Source: Streptomyces sp. CBMA291 (GTDB taxonomy: Bacteria > Actinomycetota > Actinomycetes > Streptomycetales > Streptomycetaceae). Taken from it: a stretch of 64,000 bases of DNA. Position 1 is the stretch's first letter, and every line of letters starts with the position of its first letter. The position numbers were made by a program, and so were the translations under genes. Positions 40,874-48,677 of the stretch are shown here, piece by piece. Under the pieces are notes generated by a model, which was not told the DNA's origin, did not search any database, and saw nothing but the letters and a program-made list of their open reading frames with translations. The DNA is taken from assembly GCF_014596525.1 (NCBI RefSeq), contig NZ_MSJP01000079.1, positions 111,902 through 175,901 of the forward strand, written 5' to 3'.

Positions 40874-41302
40874 GTGGCCACACGGCAGGGCACATGGCGA
40901 GGAAGACACCGGGAGGACGGGGCGGGAATCCCGCGCGACGCGGCCGAGGCGCGGGCGAGGGTCGCGGCGGCGCTGACGGCGGGGATCGGGGGCGCGCCCT
41001 CGCCCACCGCCCTGGGCGACGCCCTCCTCGTGACGTCCGAACTGGTGACGAACGCGCTCCGGCACGGGGGAGGGCTCACCGGCTTCGACGTGGCCCTCGA
41101 CCCGGCGGCGGTGACGATCTCGGTCGCCGACGCGAGCGACGAACTGCCGCGCCGCGCGGAAGCCTGGAGCCCCGAGCGCGCCGCGGGGCTCGCCGAGGGG
41201 GGCTTCGGCTGGCCCCTGGTCAGACTCCTCGCCCTGGAGGTCCGACTGCGCCTGCCCCCGGAGGGCGGCAAGACCATCGAGGTGAGCCTGCCTCTGAGGT
41301 GA
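40874..41302 (+). CDS. RsbW-like ATP-binding protein 2
   Basis: A 142-residue HATPase_c_2 protein: LLVTSELVTNALRHGGGLTG (N box), ISVADASDELPRRAEAWSPE (G1 region), GGFGWPLVRLLALEVRL (lid region). The GTG at 40874 has AAAGGAG at 11 bases; the GTG at 40865 is only two bases from it. The sequence is clearly diverged from the ATPase upstream, so this is an old tandem pair rather than a fresh duplication. It is convergent with the lipoprotein-kinase operon. Confidence 0.83.
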   Translation: MATRQGTWRGRHREDGAGIPRDAAEARARVAAALTAGIGGAPSPTALGDALLVTSELVTNALRHGGGLTGFDVALDPAAVTISVADASDELPRRAEAWSPERAAGLAEGGFGWPLVRLLALEVRLRLPPEGGKTIEVSLPLR

Positions 41303-41417
41303 GAGCCCCGGGGGAGGACCGGCCCGGGGCCGGGTGTCCGTGCCCGTCCGTCCAGGCCACCCCCGTCCCGCTCCACCCGGGTCATGCCGGGTCCCGTACG
41401 GGATTCCCCTCACCTGG

Positions 41418-41463
41418 TTCAGCCGGACAGCCGGACAGCCGGACAGCCGGACAGCCGGTTCAC
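41418..41463. repeat. 8-bp tandem repeat (CAGCCGGA) in a convergent space
   Basis: Five units of CAGCCGGA or one-base variants run from about 41421, followed by CAGCCGGTTCACCCGGTTCAG. The period of eight is not a multiple of three, so it is unlikely to be coding. It lies six bases beyond the stop of the lipoprotein gene. Confidence 0.85.
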
Positions 41464-41468
41464 CCGGT

Positions 41469-41963
41469 TCAGCCGTTCAGGAACTCCGAGCACCTGTACG
41501 GTCCGAACACCTCGCCGTCGCGGGGGCGCAGGGTGACCCGTACGTCCTCCGTCCTCACCTCCGGTTCCAGGACCGACTGGGCGCGGGCCAGGGTGCACAC
41601 CAGTTGTCCGGTGCCCTGGTCGCGGCCGGAAGCGCCGTACGGCTCCTCCAGGCTGAGGGTGACCTCGGTGCCCCGGCCGGTCACCGCGTAGCCGCCGATC
41701 TCGACGAGGTCGACGAGTCCGGCGCGCTGTTCGGCGGGGGAGGGGCCGACGTCGAGCAGTTTCACCACCGTGCTCAGGTCCGTGATCTTCCGGTCGAGCA
41801 CCGGTACGGCCTGGAGTCCGCTGCCGGACGCGAAGTACAGCCGTACGCCCCGGGTCAGCCCGGTGGCGGGCTCGCCCGCGCCGATCACCCCGGTCGGCTG
41901 GACGCCGCACCCCGCGAGGAGAAGGCCGAGGGCCGCCGTGGTCATCCTCTTCGCCACCCTCAT
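41469..41963 (-). CDS. Lipoprotein of a two-component operon
   Basis: A 164-residue lipoprotein. The signal peptide ends in LLLAGC, giving the lipobox with Cys19. The mature part starts GVQPTGVIGAGEPATG and contains LYFASGSGLQAVPVLDRKI and VKLLDVGPSPAEQRAGLVD, suggestive of a GerMN-type ligand domain. The ATG at 41963 has GGAAGGAG upstream and overlaps the sensor kinase stop by four bases. Lipoproteins co-transcribed with OmpR/EnvZ-like pairs, such as CseA with CseBC, modulate the sensor from outside the membrane; this is a likely role here by analogy only. Confidence 0.85.
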   Translation of the reverse strand: MRVAKRMTTAALGLLLAGCGVQPTGVIGAGEPATGLTRGVRLYFASGSGLQAVPVLDRKITDLSTVVKLLDVGPSPAEQRAGLVDLVEIGGYAVTGRGTEVTLSLEEPYGASGRDQGTGQLVCTLARAQSVLEPEVRTEDVRVTLRPRDGEVFGPYRCSEFLNG

Positions 41964-43513
41964 CGCGACTCTCCTTCCGTTTCCGTTTCCGCTTCCGTTT
42001 CCACGGGCTGCTCCGCGCGCCGCAGGGGCAGTCGCAGGGTGAACGCCGCGCCGCCTCCCGGCCCCTCGGCGACCTCGATCGTGCCGCCGTGCAGACGGGC
42101 GTTCTCCAGGGCGATCGCGGTGCCGAGACCGCTGCCCCGCTCGTCGTCGGCCGCGCCCCGGGTGCGCGAGGCGTCCGCCTTGTAGAAACGGTCGAAGACG
42201 CGTTCCCGTACCTCGGGCGGGAGCCCCGGGCCGTGGTCGGCGACCTCCACCGTCGCCCAGGGGCCCTCGGGACCGGTTCCGGTGGCGAGGGTCACGAGGA
42301 CCGGAGGGGCGCCGTGCCGCAGCGCGTTGCCCACCAGGTTGGCGACGATCACGTCGATCCGGCGTCGGTCGACGACCGCCCGCACTCCTTCGTCGAGCCG
42401 GGTCTCCACCCGGTCGGTCCAGCCGCGCAGCGCGAGCGAGGCCCGTACCGTCTCGGCGAGGTCCGTCTCCGCCGCGTTCAGCCGGACCGCCTGCGCGTCG
42501 AAGCGGGAGATCTCCATCAGGTCCTCGACGAGCCGGGCGAGCCGGGCGGTCTCCGCGCCCATGGTGCGGGCGGCGCGCGCCGCGTCCGGCGGCAGCTGGT
42601 CGGCGTCCTCCTCCAGGACGGTCGCGACCATCGTCATCGCGGCGAGGGGCGTGCGCAGCTCGTGCGACACGTCCGCCACGAAGCGCCGGGCCTTCGCCTC
42701 CTGCTCGCGCAGCCGCGCGTCCGAGGCCTGGAGGGCGTCCGCCGTCTCGTTGAACGTCCGTGCGAGGTCGGCGAGTTCGTCCCGGCCCCGGACCGAGACC
42801 CGGCTGCCGAGATCCCCGGCGGCGAGTCCCCGGGTGGCCCGCCCCAGCTTCCGTACCGGACGCAGGACCGTGCCCGCCGCGAGGAGCGCGAGCAGGGCGG
42901 CGAGCACCACCACGGGCAGCAGCCCCGCCTGGACGGACCTCAGGAGGGCGGTGGTGTCGTCGCGCTCGGCCCGCAGATCGGTGATCACGAAGACTTCCAG
43001 GCCCGAGACACGCCGGTCCCCGTCCGCGTACGTCACCGGCATGCCGACCACCAGATAGGGCTCGCCCCGCCACTCGACCCGCTGGAACAGGGCCCCGTGC
43101 CCCGCCCGTACGGCGGCGCGCAGTTCGGGCGTGACGCGGCCCTCCACGGTGGCGTACGCGTCGGAGACGGCGGTGAGGTCCCGGTGCCGGACGACGACGA
43201 TCCGGGCGCCGAGCCCGTCCGAGACCCGGGCCGCGAAGCGGGCCAGCGACCGCTGGTCGGGCGGCAGGTCGAAGTCGGCGGCGACCGAGGTGACCCGGGT
43301 GCGGACGTCGTTCACGGCGGCGTCCTGGGTGCGCCGCAGGACGGCGGTGCGCGCGTCCCGGTAGGCGAGCGCGGTCGCGGTGACCGCGCTGACCAGCGCG
43401 ACGAGCACGAAGGTGACGACGAGCCGGGTCCGCAGCCCGCCGCCGAACCGGCGCGGACGCCGCCTCGGCGCGCCGTCCCCGCCGCCCGCGGAGCCTCGTG
43501 TACGGGGGCTCAC
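41960..43513 (-). CDS. Sensor histidine kinase (EnvZ/BaeS type)
   Basis: A 517-residue membrane kinase. Transmembrane segments lie near residues 20-40 (TFVLVALVSAVTATALAYRD) and around 205-225 (LPVVVLAALLALLAAGTVL), flanking an extracytoplasmic sensor of about 165 residues. A HAMP domain leads to the phospho-His box FVADVSHELRTPLAA, an N box NLVGNALRHG, ADHGPGL and FDRFYKADASRT with GSGLGTAI. The GTG at 43513 overlaps the regulator stop (GTGA). The operon order is regulator, kinase, lipoprotein. Ligand unknown; cell-envelope stress or a compound exported by the divergent ABC system is a reasonable guess. Confidence 0.93.
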   Translation of the reverse strand: MSPRTRGSAGGGDGAPRRRPRRFGGGLRTRLVVTFVLVALVSAVTATALAYRDARTAVLRRTQDAAVNDVRTRVTSVAADFDLPPDQRSLARFAARVSDGLGARIVVVRHRDLTAVSDAYATVEGRVTPELRAAVRAGHGALFQRVEWRGEPYLVVGMPVTYADGDRRVSGLEVFVITDLRAERDDTTALLRSVQAGLLPVVVLAALLALLAAGTVLRPVRKLGRATRGLAAGDLGSRVSVRGRDELADLARTFNETADALQASDARLREQEAKARRFVADVSHELRTPLAAMTMVATVLEEDADQLPPDAARAARTMGAETARLARLVEDLMEISRFDAQAVRLNAAETDLAETVRASLALRGWTDRVETRLDEGVRAVVDRRRIDVIVANLVGNALRHGAPPVLVTLATGTGPEGPWATVEVADHGPGLPPEVRERVFDRFYKADASRTRGAADDERGSGLGTAIALENARLHGGTIEVAEGPGGGAAFTLRLPLRRAEQPVETEAETETEGESR

Positions 43514-44205
43514 AGCGGGCCGAAGCGGTAGCCGAAGCCCCGCACGGTCTGCACGTACCGGGGCTTGGCCGGTACGTCCTCCAGCTTGGCCCGCAGGCGT
43601 CCGACGGCCGCGTCCACCAGCCGGGAGTCGCCGAGGAAGGTGTGGTCCCAGACCGAGGAGAGGAGCTGCTCGCGGCTGAAGACCCGGCCGGGGGAGGCCG
43701 AGAGTTCCAGGAGTAGCCGCAGCTCGGTGGGGGGCAGGGGGACCGTGGCGCCGTGCTTGGTGACGGTGAGTCCGGCGCGGTCGATGACGAGCCCCGCGAG
43801 GTCGGTCCCGTCCGCCCGGTCCCGCGCCGCCGGTTCCGCGCGCCGCAGGGCGGCCCGGATGCGGGCTTCGAGGACGGGGGCGGTGACCGGCTTGACGACG
43901 TAGTCGTCCGCGCCCGCCTCCAGACCCGTCACGATGTCGTGGTCGTCGCCGCGCGCGGTCAGCATGATGACCGGCAGGACGCTCGTCCGGGTCCGGATGC
44001 GACGGCACACCTCGAAGCCGTCCATGCCGGGCAACATCAGGTCGAGGACGGCCAGTTCGATCCGCCCGCCGTCCGGGGCGTCGAGCAGCGCGAGCGCCTC
44101 CTCGCCGGTGGCGGCGGCGTCGACGCCGTACCCGTGCCGGCGCAGCACGAGCTCCATCCCGTCCCGGACCGAGGCGTCGTCCTCGATGATCAGTACATGC
44201 GGCAT
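43510..44205 (-). CDS. OmpR/PhoB-family response regulator
   Basis: A 231-residue regulator. The receiver domain has the acidic pair in IIEDDASVRDGM, phospho-Asp in VLDLMLPGMDGFE, Thr in MLTARGDDHD and Lys in YVVKPV. The winged helix includes LPPTELRLLLELSASPGRVF and VGRLRAKLEDVPAKPRYVQT ending in RGFGYRFG. The ATG at 44205 starts MPHVLIIEDD. The regulator is divergent from the ABC operon at 44339, which is the usual position for an efflux system under its control. Confidence 0.94.
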   Translation of the reverse strand: MPHVLIIEDDASVRDGMELVLRRHGYGVDAAATGEEALALLDAPDGGRIELAVLDLMLPGMDGFEVCRRIRTRTSVLPVIMLTARGDDHDIVTGLEAGADDYVVKPVTAPVLEARIRAALRRAEPAARDRADGTDLAGLVIDRAGLTVTKHGATVPLPPTELRLLLELSASPGRVFSREQLLSSVWDHTFLGDSRLVDAAVGRLRAKLEDVPAKPRYVQTVRGFGYRFGPL

Positions 44206-44338
44206 GCGTTCGATTATGGGTGCGGCGGACGCCCATCCGAAGCCCTTCCCGGGAGCCGGATCGCAGGTCGGGGGCATTGTTACGTTCCCATCATGTCGCC
44301 ATGGAACCGCCATCACGTGACCTGGCGAAGGTGAGGGC

Positions 44339-45004
44339 ATGACCACGAAGACAGCCTCCCGGGTCTCGCTCCCGCTCCGGCTCGCCGCGCTCGCCGTCCT
44401 GCCGGTCCTCGCCCTCTCCGTCGCCTGCGACGCGGGCGAGGGCGTCCGCGCCTCCGGCGACGAGGCCATCGCCACGGCGCCCGCGACGACCGCGCCCACC
44501 ACCGCCCCCGCCGGTACCACCGGCACCGCCGACGCCGACGGCCCGTCCGCCCGGCCCACCGGCAAGAGCGCCTTCTACGACGCCCAGATGGCCTACGTCC
44601 GCTGCATGCGCGGCAAAGCCGGATACAAGAACTTCCCCGACCCCAAGCTCAGCGGCCACCTCGACTGGGAGAAGGTCAACGAAGTCGCCGAGGAGACCGG
44701 ACAGATGGAGGCCTCCAAGGGCGGCCGCAACGGCGTCTGCACCCCCGAGTTCCGCACGGTCATGCTGGCCGAGCCCCCGAGGGACCAGCAGAAGGACTAC
44801 GAATCGATGCTCGCGCACGCCAAGTGCATGCGGGACAACGGCGTCACCCGCTTCACCAACCCCACCATGAGCAGCGGTCACGCGCAGCCGGGCGGCGACC
44901 CCAACCCGGTGTCCCCCGGCATCGACCAGCAGTCACCCTCGTACAAGAAGGCCCGTCAGGCGTGCCGGACCAAGCTGCTCGACGGCCTGGACGGCATGCA
45001 GTGA
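44339..45004 (+). CDS. Lipoprotein heading a MacAB-like operon
   Basis: A 221-residue lipoprotein with signal peptide and lipobox LSVAC, a Thr/Ala/Pro-rich linker, and a globular part with four cysteines in YVRCMRGKAGYKNF, GVCTPEF, HAKCMRDNGV and ARQACRTKL. Spacing suggests two disulphides. The ATG at 44339 follows GAAGGTGAGGGC. It overlaps the next gene by four bases, so it belongs to the four-gene operon. The family is common next to MacAB-like transporters in Streptomyces; I give no function. Confidence 0.85.
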   Translation: MTTKTASRVSLPLRLAALAVLPVLALSVACDAGEGVRASGDEAIATAPATTAPTTAPAGTTGTADADGPSARPTGKSAFYDAQMAYVRCMRGKAGYKNFPDPKLSGHLDWEKVNEVAEETGQMEASKGGRNGVCTPEFRTVMLAEPPRDQQKDYESMLAHAKCMRDNGVTRFTNPTMSSGHAQPGGDPNPVSPGIDQQSPSYKKARQACRTKLLDGLDGMQ

Positions 45005-46101
45005 GGCGCCGCACGGCACTGCGCGCGCTCGGCGCGGTGGCGGTCGTCGCCGCCGTCACCGGCGGAGGACTCCTCCTGGGCGTCCTCGACCCGGGCGGCG
45101 GCGGGGACGGCGCCGGAGGCACGGGGAAGGGCGGCGGTCTGCCGCCCGCCACCGCCACCGTCGTCCGGACCGACCTGGTCCGCTCCAAGACCGTCGACGG
45201 CAGACTCGACTTCGCCCACCGCCGCACCGTGAAGTCCGCCGTCGACGGCACCGTCACCGTCGCCGCCCCCGAGGGGAAGACCCTGAGCAGGGGAGACGCC
45301 CTCTACGAGCTGAACGACAAGCCCGTCACCCTCCTCTACGGGCCGGTCCCCATGTTCCGCGAGATGAAGAAGGGCGACCGGGGCAGCGACGTCCTCCAAC
45401 TGGAACGCAACCTGCGCGACCTGGGATACGGCTCCGGGCTCTATGTCGACCCCCGCTACGACGAGGACACCGAGCGGGCCGTCAAGAAGTGGCAGAAGTC
45501 CCTGAACCGCGAGCCCACCGGCCGCGTCGGCAAGGGCGACGTCGTCTTCCAGACCGGCCAGGTCAAGGTCGTCTCCGCCGACGCGGCCCTCGCCGACCAG
45601 GTGGGCCCCGACACCTCCGTCCTCACCGTCGCCTCCACCCGCCCCGTCGTCCGGGCCGAACTGGACCAGACCGACGGGGCTCTCACCTCGCCGGGCACCA
45701 GGGTCGAGGTCACCCTGCCCAGCGGGAAGGCCGCCACCGGCCGGGTCGCCGGAACCGTACGCCCCGAGGAAGCAGGGGGCCCCGGCGGGGCCGAGGTCTC
45801 CCAGGAGGGCATCGTCGTCGAGGTCGTCCTCGACGGCGGGGCCTCCGCGGCGGCGGGCGAGGACCCCAAGCTGACGGCCAGCGTCAGATTCGTCAGCGAG
45901 GCGCGCGAGGGCGTCCTCGCCGTCCCCGTCGAAGCGGTCCTTGCCCTGCGCGGCGAGGACGGCGGATACGGCCTCCAAGTCGTCCAGGGCGCCACCACGG
46001 CCGTCGTCAGGGTGGAGACCGGCATGACCGCCGACGGAAAGATCGAGGTCAGCGGCCCCGACGTCCGCGAGGGCCTGAAGGTCGGAGTGGCGACCTCATG
46101 A
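45001..46101 (+). CDS. Periplasmic adaptor (MacA/HlyD-like) with peptidoglycan-binding domain
   Basis: A 366-residue exported protein. A membrane anchor lies at residues 7-27 (ALGAVAVVAAVTGGGLLLGV). An adaptor core starts VKSAVDGTVTVAAPEGKTLS (lipoyl-like hairpin), and a peptidoglycan-binding_1 domain sits in the middle (GDRGSDVLQLERNLRDLGYG, RAVKKWQKSLN). A beta-barrel part follows with VRAELDQTDGALTSPGTRVE. Such proteins link a MacB permease to the cell wall in Gram-positive bacteria. The GTG at 45001 overlaps the lipoprotein stop and the stop overlaps the ATPase ATG. Confidence 0.9.
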   Translation: MRRRTALRALGAVAVVAAVTGGGLLLGVLDPGGGGDGAGGTGKGGGLPPATATVVRTDLVRSKTVDGRLDFAHRRTVKSAVDGTVTVAAPEGKTLSRGDALYELNDKPVTLLYGPVPMFREMKKGDRGSDVLQLERNLRDLGYGSGLYVDPRYDEDTERAVKKWQKSLNREPTGRVGKGDVVFQTGQVKVVSADAALADQVGPDTSVLTVASTRPVVRAELDQTDGALTSPGTRVEVTLPSGKAATGRVAGTVRPEEAGGPGGAEVSQEGIVVEVVLDGGASAAAGEDPKLTASVRFVSEAREGVLAVPVEAVLALRGEDGGYGLQVVQGATTAVVRVETGMTADGKIEVSGPDVREGLKVGVATS

Positions 46102-46847
46102 GCACCGTCCCCGTCGTCGAACTCCGCGACGCCGCCAAGACGTACCCCGGCGGCGTCCACGCCCTGCGCGGGGTGAACCTCACCGTCCACGCGGGCGAAC
46201 TCCTCGCCGTCGTCGGCCCCTCGGGCTCGGGAAAGTCCACCATGCTCCATGTCATGGGCACCCTCGACAAGCCCACCGGCGGCACCGTCCGCGTCGCGGG
46301 CCACGACGTGTCCACGCTCTCCGACGCACGCCTCTCCGCGCTGCGCGCCCGCCACATCGGCTTCGTCTTCCAGCACTTCCACCTCGCGGCCGGCCGCGAC
46401 GCCGTCGACAACGTCGCCGACGGACTGCTCTACGCGGGCGTCCCGGCCCGGCAGCGCCGCGTCCGGGCCCGCGAGGCGCTGGCCAGGGTCCGGCTCGACC
46501 ACCGCGCCTCCCACACGCCCAACGAACTCTCCGGCGGCGAGAAACAACGCGTGGCCATCGCCCGCGCCCTCGTCGGCGCCCCCAGCCTGCTGCTCGCCGA
46601 CGAACCCACCGGGGCGCTCGACAGCGCGTCGGGACGGATCGTCATGGAACTCCTGCACGAGCTGAACGCCTCCGGCACCACGATCTGCGTCATCACCCAC
46701 GACGACGGAATAGCCGGTTCGCTGCCCCGCCGGGTCCGCTTCAGGGACGGCGAGATCGTCGCCGACGAACGCGGGATCATGCCCGGCGAACGCGGGACCG
46801 TGCCCGGCGAACGCGGCACCACGCCCGGGGAAGGGGCCACCGCGTGA
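46098..46847 (+). CDS. ABC transporter ATP-binding protein (MacB/LolD type) with repetitive tail
   Basis: A 249-residue ATPase: Walker A GPSGSGKST, Q-loop VFQHFHL, signature LSGGEKQRVAIARAL, Walker B LLLADEPTGALDS and switch VITHD. It belongs to the MacB/LolD subfamily that energises FtsX-like permeases. The last 25 residues are a repeat of (M/V/T)PGERGT units, matching a 24-bp DNA repeat, and are unlikely to belong to the catalytic fold. ATGA overlap with the adaptor upstream; the stop overlaps the permease GTG. Confidence 0.94.
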   Translation: MSTVPVVELRDAAKTYPGGVHALRGVNLTVHAGELLAVVGPSGSGKSTMLHVMGTLDKPTGGTVRVAGHDVSTLSDARLSALRARHIGFVFQHFHLAAGRDAVDNVADGLLYAGVPARQRRVRAREALARVRLDHRASHTPNELSGGEKQRVAIARALVGAPSLLLADEPTGALDSASGRIVMELLHELNASGTTICVITHDDGIAGSLPRRVRFRDGEIVADERGIMPGERGTVPGERGTTPGEGATA

Positions 46848-48055
46848 AAGGCACCCTCACACCGGGTGGCACCCTCCGCCCGGCCCGGCTCTCCGTCCCC
46901 GACGTGTTCCGGGTCGGCTCGGTCGGGCTGCGCGCCCGCCGCGCCCGCGTGGTGCTCTCCGCGCTCGGCATCGCCATCGGCATCGCGACCATGGTCGCGG
47001 TCGTCGGCCTCTCCGAGTCCAGCCGGGCGGACCTGATGGCCCGGCTCGACCGGCTCGGCACCAACCTGCTCACCGCAGAGGCGGGCAAGGACGGCCAGGG
47101 CCGGGACGTCAAACTCCCCAGGAACGCGGTCGCCATGGTCGAACGCATCGGCCCCGTCCGGCACGCCACCGCCAGCGGCGACGTCGACGCCCGCATCCGG
47201 CGCAGCGACGTCGTCCCCGAGGAACGCACGGCGGGCGTCACCACCCAGGCGGTCCGCACCGACCTCCTCGCCGCGCTCGGCGGCGAGGTCGCCCAGGGCC
47301 GCTGGTTCGACCGGGCGGGGGAGCGGCTGCCGGTCACCGTGCTCGGCGCGGTCGCCGCCGACCGCCTGGGAATCACCCGGACAGGTGAGACCATCATGAT
47401 GAACGACACCCGGGTGGTCGTCGTCGGCGTCCTGCGACCGATCGAACTCGTCCCGAACCTGGACCGGGTCGCGATGGTCGGATTCCCCACCGCCCAACGC
47501 TACTTCGGCTTCGACGGGCATCCCACCACCGTCTTCGAGCGCTCCACCGACGCCTCCGTGGAGGACGTACGGGCCATCCTCGCCCGCACCATCAGCCCCG
47601 GGGACGAAGGCGCCGTCAAGGTCTCCCGGCCCTCCGACGCGCTGGCCGCGAAGGCGGCCACCGACAAGGGCCTGACCACCCTGATGCTGGGCCTCGGCGC
47701 GGTGGCCCTGCTCGTCGGCGGCGTCGGCGTCGCCAACACCATGGTCGTCTCCGTACTCGAACGGCGCCAGGAGATCGGACTGCGCCGCTCCCTCGGCGCG
47801 ACCAGGGGCGCGATCCGGCTCCAGTTCCTCACCGAGTCGCTGCTGCTCTCGGCGCTGGGCGGGGCGGCGGGAGCGGCCCTCGGCGCGGCGGCGACCTACG
47901 GCTTCGCCCGGGTGCAGCACTGGACGCCGGTGGTCCCGCCGTGGGCCCTGGCGGGCGGCCTCGCCGCGACCCTGCTGATCGGCGTGGTCGCCGGCCTCTA
48001 CCCGGCGGTCCGCGCCTCCCGGCTCCATCCGACGGTGGCCCTCAACGCCACCTAG
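46844..48055 (+). CDS. ABC transporter permease (MacB/FtsX family)
   Basis: A 403-residue permease with a first transmembrane segment near residues 38-58 (VVLSALGIAIGIATMVAVVG), a large extracytoplasmic MacB-like domain, and three C-terminal segments around GAVALLVGGVGVANTMVVSV, LLLSALGGAAGAALGAAATYG and LAGGLAATLLIGVVAGLYPA. The motif LERRQEIGLRRSLGATRGAI is the family signature. With the ATPase and adaptor it forms a tripartite exporter, probably for a peptide or lipid-like compound, possibly sensed by the divergent two-component system. Confidence 0.93.
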   Translation: MKGTLTPGGTLRPARLSVPDVFRVGSVGLRARRARVVLSALGIAIGIATMVAVVGLSESSRADLMARLDRLGTNLLTAEAGKDGQGRDVKLPRNAVAMVERIGPVRHATASGDVDARIRRSDVVPEERTAGVTTQAVRTDLLAALGGEVAQGRWFDRAGERLPVTVLGAVAADRLGITRTGETIMMNDTRVVVVGVLRPIELVPNLDRVAMVGFPTAQRYFGFDGHPTTVFERSTDASVEDVRAILARTISPGDEGAVKVSRPSDALAAKAATDKGLTTLMLGLGAVALLVGGVGVANTMVVSVLERRQEIGLRRSLGATRGAIRLQFLTESLLLSALGGAAGAALGAAATYGFARVQHWTPVVPPWALAGGLAATLLIGVVAGLYPAVRASRLHPTVALNAT

Positions 48056-48070
48056 GCGGCGTCCTTCGGA

Positions 48071-48538
48071 TCAAGCCGGATCAGGAAGCCCCGTCCCGCG
48101 CGCCCCGGAGGGCCCCGGCACCCGGGAAGGCCCCGGCGCCCGGGAAGGCCCCTGCGCCCGGGAGGTCTCCGCGCCCGGGAGGAACTTCGCGGACTTCACC
48201 GCGAGCACGGCCTCGAAGTACTCCCGGGCGTCGGCAGGCCGCATCCGGGCCAGGGTGACCATGCCGGTGATCACCACGTCCGCGACCTCCTCCTGCACCT
48301 GCTCCCAGCTGTGGCTTCGGCCCTTGCGGGGGTTGGTCGCCCGCGCTCCGACGACGGCCTGCGCGGCCTCGCCGACCTCCTCGGCCAGCTTGAGGACCTG
48401 GAGCGTCCACTGCTCCTCCGCCGCGATCCCGCGCCCGCCGTCGAAGGCTCCGAAGAGCGCGGCGAGCGCACCGATCGTCTCCCAGGGCGGCGCGGAGGCC
48501 GCGCGGGTGCCGTCGTTGCCGTCGGTGTCGTCGCCCAT
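48071..48538 (-). CDS. MazG-like nucleotide pyrophosphohydrolase-fold protein
   Basis: A 155-residue protein with the helical MazG-like core: LQVLKLAEEVGEAAQAVVGA, where the ExxE helix KLAEEVGE provides Mg2+ ligands, then EQVQEEVADVVITGMVTLAR with the paired Glu/Asp. Members hydrolyse nucleoside triphosphates or remain uncharacterised. The last 25 residues are a Pro/Ser/Gly repeat (SRAPGPSRVPGPSG) from a DNA repeat of GGGCACCCGGGAAGGCCCC type and lie outside the fold. The ATG at 48538 follows GGAGG at four bases. Convergent with the permease at 48055. Confidence 0.87.
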   Translation of the reverse strand: MGDDTDGNDGTRAASAPPWETIGALAALFGAFDGGRGIAAEEQWTLQVLKLAEEVGEAAQAVVGARATNPRKGRSHSWEQVQEEVADVVITGMVTLARMRPADAREYFEAVLAVKSAKFLPGAETSRAQGPSRAPGPSRVPGPSGARGTGLPDPA

Positions 48539-48677
48539 GGGGCCTCCGTAGTCGTCCGGACGGGGGCGCCACCGTACTGGACGCGGCACGTCGTCCGCGC
48601 ACGCGGACGGGTGGGCGGACCGGCTCGCGTACGGAGCCGGCCGACCCGGCCGCACGCCCCTCGCGTCAGGGACGGCG

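Noticed and set aside
40305..41302. Recent duplication of the two RsbW-like genes
   Set aside because: Equal length, but the sequences share only the motif residues; this is an old divergence.
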